The notes beneath the pieces are model-generated. The model was not told the origin of the DNA. It saw only the letters and a program-made list of their open reading frames with translations, and did no database searches. Position numbers and translations under genes: made by a program. From Planctomycetota bacterium (lineage in GTDB: Bacteria > Planctomycetota > Planctomycetia > Pirellulales > UBA1268), in contig QWOP01000027.1 in the NCBI GenBank assembly GCA_003669605.1, positions 1 to 37,325 on the forward strand: DNA of 37,325 nt. The letters run 5' to 3'. Every line of letters begins with the position of its first letter. The first letter of the stretch is position 1. Positions 36,701-37,325 of this stretch are shown one piece after another.

Positions 36701-37325
36701 GATCCGCCGTGGTACGGAATATGCGGCGCAGCCCGATCCCTCCAAGAAAGACATCGCCATCGGGGCGTTGATCGACACCAATGACAGCCTGACGCTCGCG
36801 GCGGCAGCGCCAGCCAAGGTGCTCGACGTCAACTTGGTCGATGCCATCGCCGCCGGTGTGCTTACGAAGGCAGGGAATGGCCGAGTGACTTTTCCTGCTG
36901 CAGGGCTGCTCGCTGCCGCTGGCATCACGCCTCCTGCTGGCACGACGGTGGCCATTCTCGACTCGTCCACTCTCGGAACGGTGCAAAACAATCTACTGGC
37001 CTGGAACCTCAGTCCGAACCTTGTCAATGAGCCCAAGGCGGTGCTGGAATTCCAGTATCTGTCCGCTCCGCGCCAGGGCTACGCAGCCCTGCCGCCGACA
37101 TTCACCACGCCTCTGGTGGGGGGGCAGCGGAACCTCCCCTCCGGTAATGGGGTGGCGATCAGCGGCGATGGCGGTTTGACTTGGACCACGGTGGCGGCGC
37201 TGGGCAACACGTTTGGGCAGTGGAGCAAGGTGCGTCTCGACCTCAAGGCTCTGGGGATCACCTACACCGCTACGACTCAGATCGGTTTCTTCCAGTCGGG
37301 TGACAGGCAGGTGGATCTCACCGGT
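27753..37325 (+). CDS. giant LEPR-XLL protein with metzincin protease site and PPC-like domains (partial)
   Basis: The frame is open for 3191 codons from 27753 to the window edge without a stop. An Arg-rich N-terminus precedes LEPRQVMA (40-47), the LEPR-XLL signature. A PPC-like domain (about 420-530: NDVDLYRWNVTAGG, AAGMYYVGVSS) is followed by a metzincin catalytic segment with HEIGHSIGLKH (zinc ligands His718, His722, His728; general base Glu719) and a Met-turn SVMGG (Met736). Further parts are a second PPC-like domain (about 770-885), a beta-helix region (about 915-1450: PASKVVFTSYHDD, GDWGGIIVDAGA), a third PPC-like unit (about 1697-1760), and sialidase- or jelly-roll-like modules (SVDNGLTWVVVATN, SGDGGLTWTTVAALG). 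GAGGA precedes the ATG by 5 nt. It is probably an exported surface protease or adhesin. Confidence 0.9.
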   Translation, partial: MFLSCWLTSVRNLFSQRGRRGLRRPARRRGADAHQQLEQLEPRQVMACDFVSAFSNVGAFITEGGVEREAPQQITVKFSPGVKIDPATIGTGISITRIGADGIAGSSDDITIPFGSISVDDSPNQNQVVLRFAETLPDDSYRLTISGAGAGGLKTLAQGTTIPAEKFRAGGSFDLNFRLDLGAQVVSVVPQPLTKPKLITFGTDITQYKDGDLLSVAIRGARQVFEFDTDGKVAGGNIALSLAGKSAAGLAAEVAAKINADPGLAAEVASATVVSGTSRINLRGTTFTPVVGFTRAGSVPLSMPLAIAEGPALAQSLDKVVVYFNANDPLSQASASNPRNYRLIETNPLTAADLSIQVPQSVSYEAVSGSAVLVFESGKVAADKTYRLQVGNSSDENNLLTSAVNVGSIFQQTGYSVLSFLGDGTELANDVDLYRWNVTAGGAVSIALTPDATLNPLLRLFDSTGAEITSGVTITGTGVGVARLLTYTAPAAGMYYVGVSSVGNGGYNAATGTGAAGGTTRGGYSLSIASAVAVAASDTNSSFATAANLGSLGKAGQTVTAAIDVRATVPTPVGNLNFPSQPGSLDEPGHVDIPVGGESHGVGPLSVGPAAQIPVMYYNFQDLYGTDPQGNPLHNVITENQKQRAREIFDAFSRASGVRFVESLTGGITVVTGDVRAVSPSVPVTAVAGISGGMAVMNSSIDWGESVFGGYWQSVAMHEIGHSIGLKHAYDIPSVMGGAETAVPGSTAENILPFDYDVVHLNDLYPRTGSDIDVYKFTLDGPGALTAQTFVARPGQAVLSTLDTVLTLYREDSGVRTMVARNDNYYGRDSFIGLDLAAGNYFLAVTAAGNIAFNPDVSDSGYAGQSDGAYKLKLDFTPLAAVANTLVDATGTPFDGDRDGIAGGAFNTWFQTATAAGTIFVDKTGANTQASITAGSALVTVASNANLVLGSVAVGVGIPAGAVVQSLTGTTQFTLSKPATATNAAAVLNFGTLASPYKTIKDALAASNASTRIIRIVGNTGNDATPSDEKAYLIGTTLAGAALADGATFNVPQGVTVMVDAGAVIKLRAANIDVGSSSPLVSRAGAALQVLGTPASKVVFTSYHDDSISGDNDGVGPAVQGGQWGGIVLRQDSDSATKALFLNSISQSTLRYGGGNVFVDSRLQSFAPLHLVSTRPTLAFNEVLFSAGAGISANPNAFEDSNGRYGPEVHGNRLLANSVNGLFVRIDTNFGSPIDVLDVPARFKSTDITYVIQENLMIAGGAGGYDATSGQVLARATGRLLIDPGVVVKLLGARIELERGNAQLIAEGTPGQRVIFTSFADNRFGAGGTFDTNGNSPDVRAAGDWGGIIVDAGAQASIDNAYLAYGGGQASVEGGFGRFNVLEVQQGQLRVANSRIENNASGESPNDRNSRGTNAAATIFARGAQPVIVGNDFRDNLGALVSINANSLSDVQTPDPGRSTGRLARFEQYDDNVGPLVRGNRLSYTINAAAGRPAGGAIGGMQVRPEQITVESVWDDVDIVYVLMGEILVDNFHTATGIRLLSATNASLVVKLQGAAAGFTATGTASDIDDRIGGTVQVLGQPGYPVIMTSLRDDTVGASLDALGATIKDTNNDGAATVAAAGDWRSLQFMPLSNDTNVAIIQETEAPQTGKLDINQSVVAAQVLGVLAPNFATGVNTTDSSQNKGGDENRRDGFEVHGHIAADDTTDVDTYSFAAYAGSEVWIEIDKSSPGLDTMLELLDAGGNVLARSADSQTDTGTVRGEVISQPSATTSVVYQLAHANVLPGTLSGMIYAGNIAVQTFTVDRTGRFTFTPIGLPANSVTAGVLDGATGKVTFTWVAATANRIEIGYGYAGVAVATLGYTATGANGVLPMEKNPLLGGDFYTTNPRDAGMRVILPGTPGTPAQYFIRVRSQPQVDPSTAKATYEATLVSNENVKLGATSGQYELRVRLQQRDQKPGSTVQYADIRDATVGIDVHGLPRNSQLVGTTGDPVNGSNVTFGSAQPTGKLLQSDQNSISIAGSLAGSGDVHWYSFSLDYATIQAIAGVNGGGKTWATVLDLDYGSGFRGDYTMSVYDSSGKLIYVGRDSTVAADQPGSGQGTDLDNLAAGSVGVLDPYIGTIQLPTGATPSNPTVYYVAISTNATLPSAMDGTFKAGATSALVRLEPVDSVARVIEDHIGSTGYTSQGTTIAPTQGALINVANAQQLSANVRAFSLADVPLFVSTGNAIVTANALTGAQTTTLQVGYGDGGVGDIDMRPDGSLYQYFGQNGDDGNVGHLRQIDTGTGAVLSDAGDAIAKVPDSPGADDFWKLTSSSVDAVAIGLTGVGKYENEIFYSVRNGGESLLYWARTNGNASYTKGEPYSLRGPIADATGAAPQTETVVGTAGTSATYQLSTAYIGTSLSGTLFVGGVAAQTFTASGSWMNFTDVAGYSGPKAFYGIAEPDSGKITIYYTSDPGATSIQATFRASAISGLTTGLQFRNENGQLYGVSAGGQFFTVSPGSGAAALVADFATKLTALGDGSVGFQGLATAPVNLENGRYAGMFFAITNTGRLVCIDVANKKLLENVFDNNADGVPESAISSPILSGATGLAFSPMDVNAWHPTTARGGDAGHGISAAPDNSRTGDDIQGGGTSMYFGVEEYAGSPNTYDSFNPTGTNGQYGVSGAGGYNWQQELTANTQIGNNYNTPGGTAGSLITNSFSLAGYTYTDKPALYFNYFLDTPGAAGNNSSNTMRDSARVFLSVDNGLTWVVVATNNSTRSDIDTVNAELPNTITASSKTGTAGNQAVQELFDSTGTWRQARVDLGKWAGKSNIQLRFDFSTAGMMDAAALRTTPDETKPVTSAVVSAAAVTLGSVSGLRVGMVVTGPGIVGEPKISSIDSLTQVTLSSAVTLAAGDSLKFFDLANRLINKINGVANTDGNLGSSERGQKNAYEGFYVDDFIVGFAERGEMVTGASVGVTSSFSVATPSSKTYPEQALGGAYQVEIRRGTEYAAQPDPSKKDIAIGALIDTNDSLTLAAAAPAKVLDVNLVDAIAAGVLTKAGNGRVTFPAAGLLAAAGITPPAGTTVAILDSSTLGTVQNNLLAWNLSPNLVNEPKAVLEFQYLSAPRQGYAALPPTFTTPLVGGQRNLPSGNGVAISGDGGLTWTTVAALGNTFGQWSKVRLDLKALGITYTATTQIGFFQSGDRQVDLTG

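Noticed and set aside
1..37325. Mobile element, prophage or CRISPR array
   Set aside because: No transposase, integrase, terminal inverted repeats, phage structural gene or spacer-repeat array was seen; the only mobile-type element is the group I intron.

Overview
The window looks like part of a chromosome from a member of the Planctomycetota, possibly Pirellulales, although the order is only an inference. The evidence is high GC with strong GC3 bias, a PSCyt1/PSCyt2/PSD1 (DUF1549/DUF1553) protein next to a DUF1501 protein, a BBP7-type outer-membrane beta-barrel, and two giant proteins that begin with the LEPR-XLL type N-terminal motif. I see no insertion sequence, prophage, CRISPR array or integrase.

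Layout. (1) 4-383, minus: a tRNA-Ile(CAU) gene split in its anticodon loop by a 307-nt group I intron; P, Q, R and S core elements are all recognisable. (2) 468-2780: a GYF_2-domain membrane protein (minus) diverging from a soluble PAS-HisKA_3-HATPase histidine kinase (plus). (3) 2945-7065, all minus: a secreted protein with a LecA (PA-IL)-like C-terminal domain, the hflK-hflC pair with a 4-nt overlap, and a secreted alpha/beta hydrolase. (4) 7360-15699, all plus, probably one operon: an exported sulfatase with an atypical CHSSR active site, a cytochrome-type PSD1 protein, a Tat-exported DUF1501 protein, a ThuA-like protein and a bicupin. The set suggests extracytoplasmic breakdown of a sulfated or complex glycan, but the substrate cannot be read from sequence. 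(5) 15789-37325: a locus of giant surface proteins. A 3078-residue repeat protein lies downstream of the BBP7 beta-barrel gene on the minus strand. Divergent from them is a LEPR-XLL protein of more than 3190 residues that carries a complete metzincin zinc site and Met-turn and runs off the window.

The most notable items are the intron-containing tRNA, the layered repeats of the 3078-residue protein (20 GxGY units, then units at a regular 204-210 nt spacing), the giant metzincin protein, and the hairpin-rich 691-nt divergent region between the beta-barrel gene and the giant protease gene. Long ORFs antisense to the giant genes are side effects of GC3 bias and are not annotated. All functions are read from motifs by eye; no database search was run.
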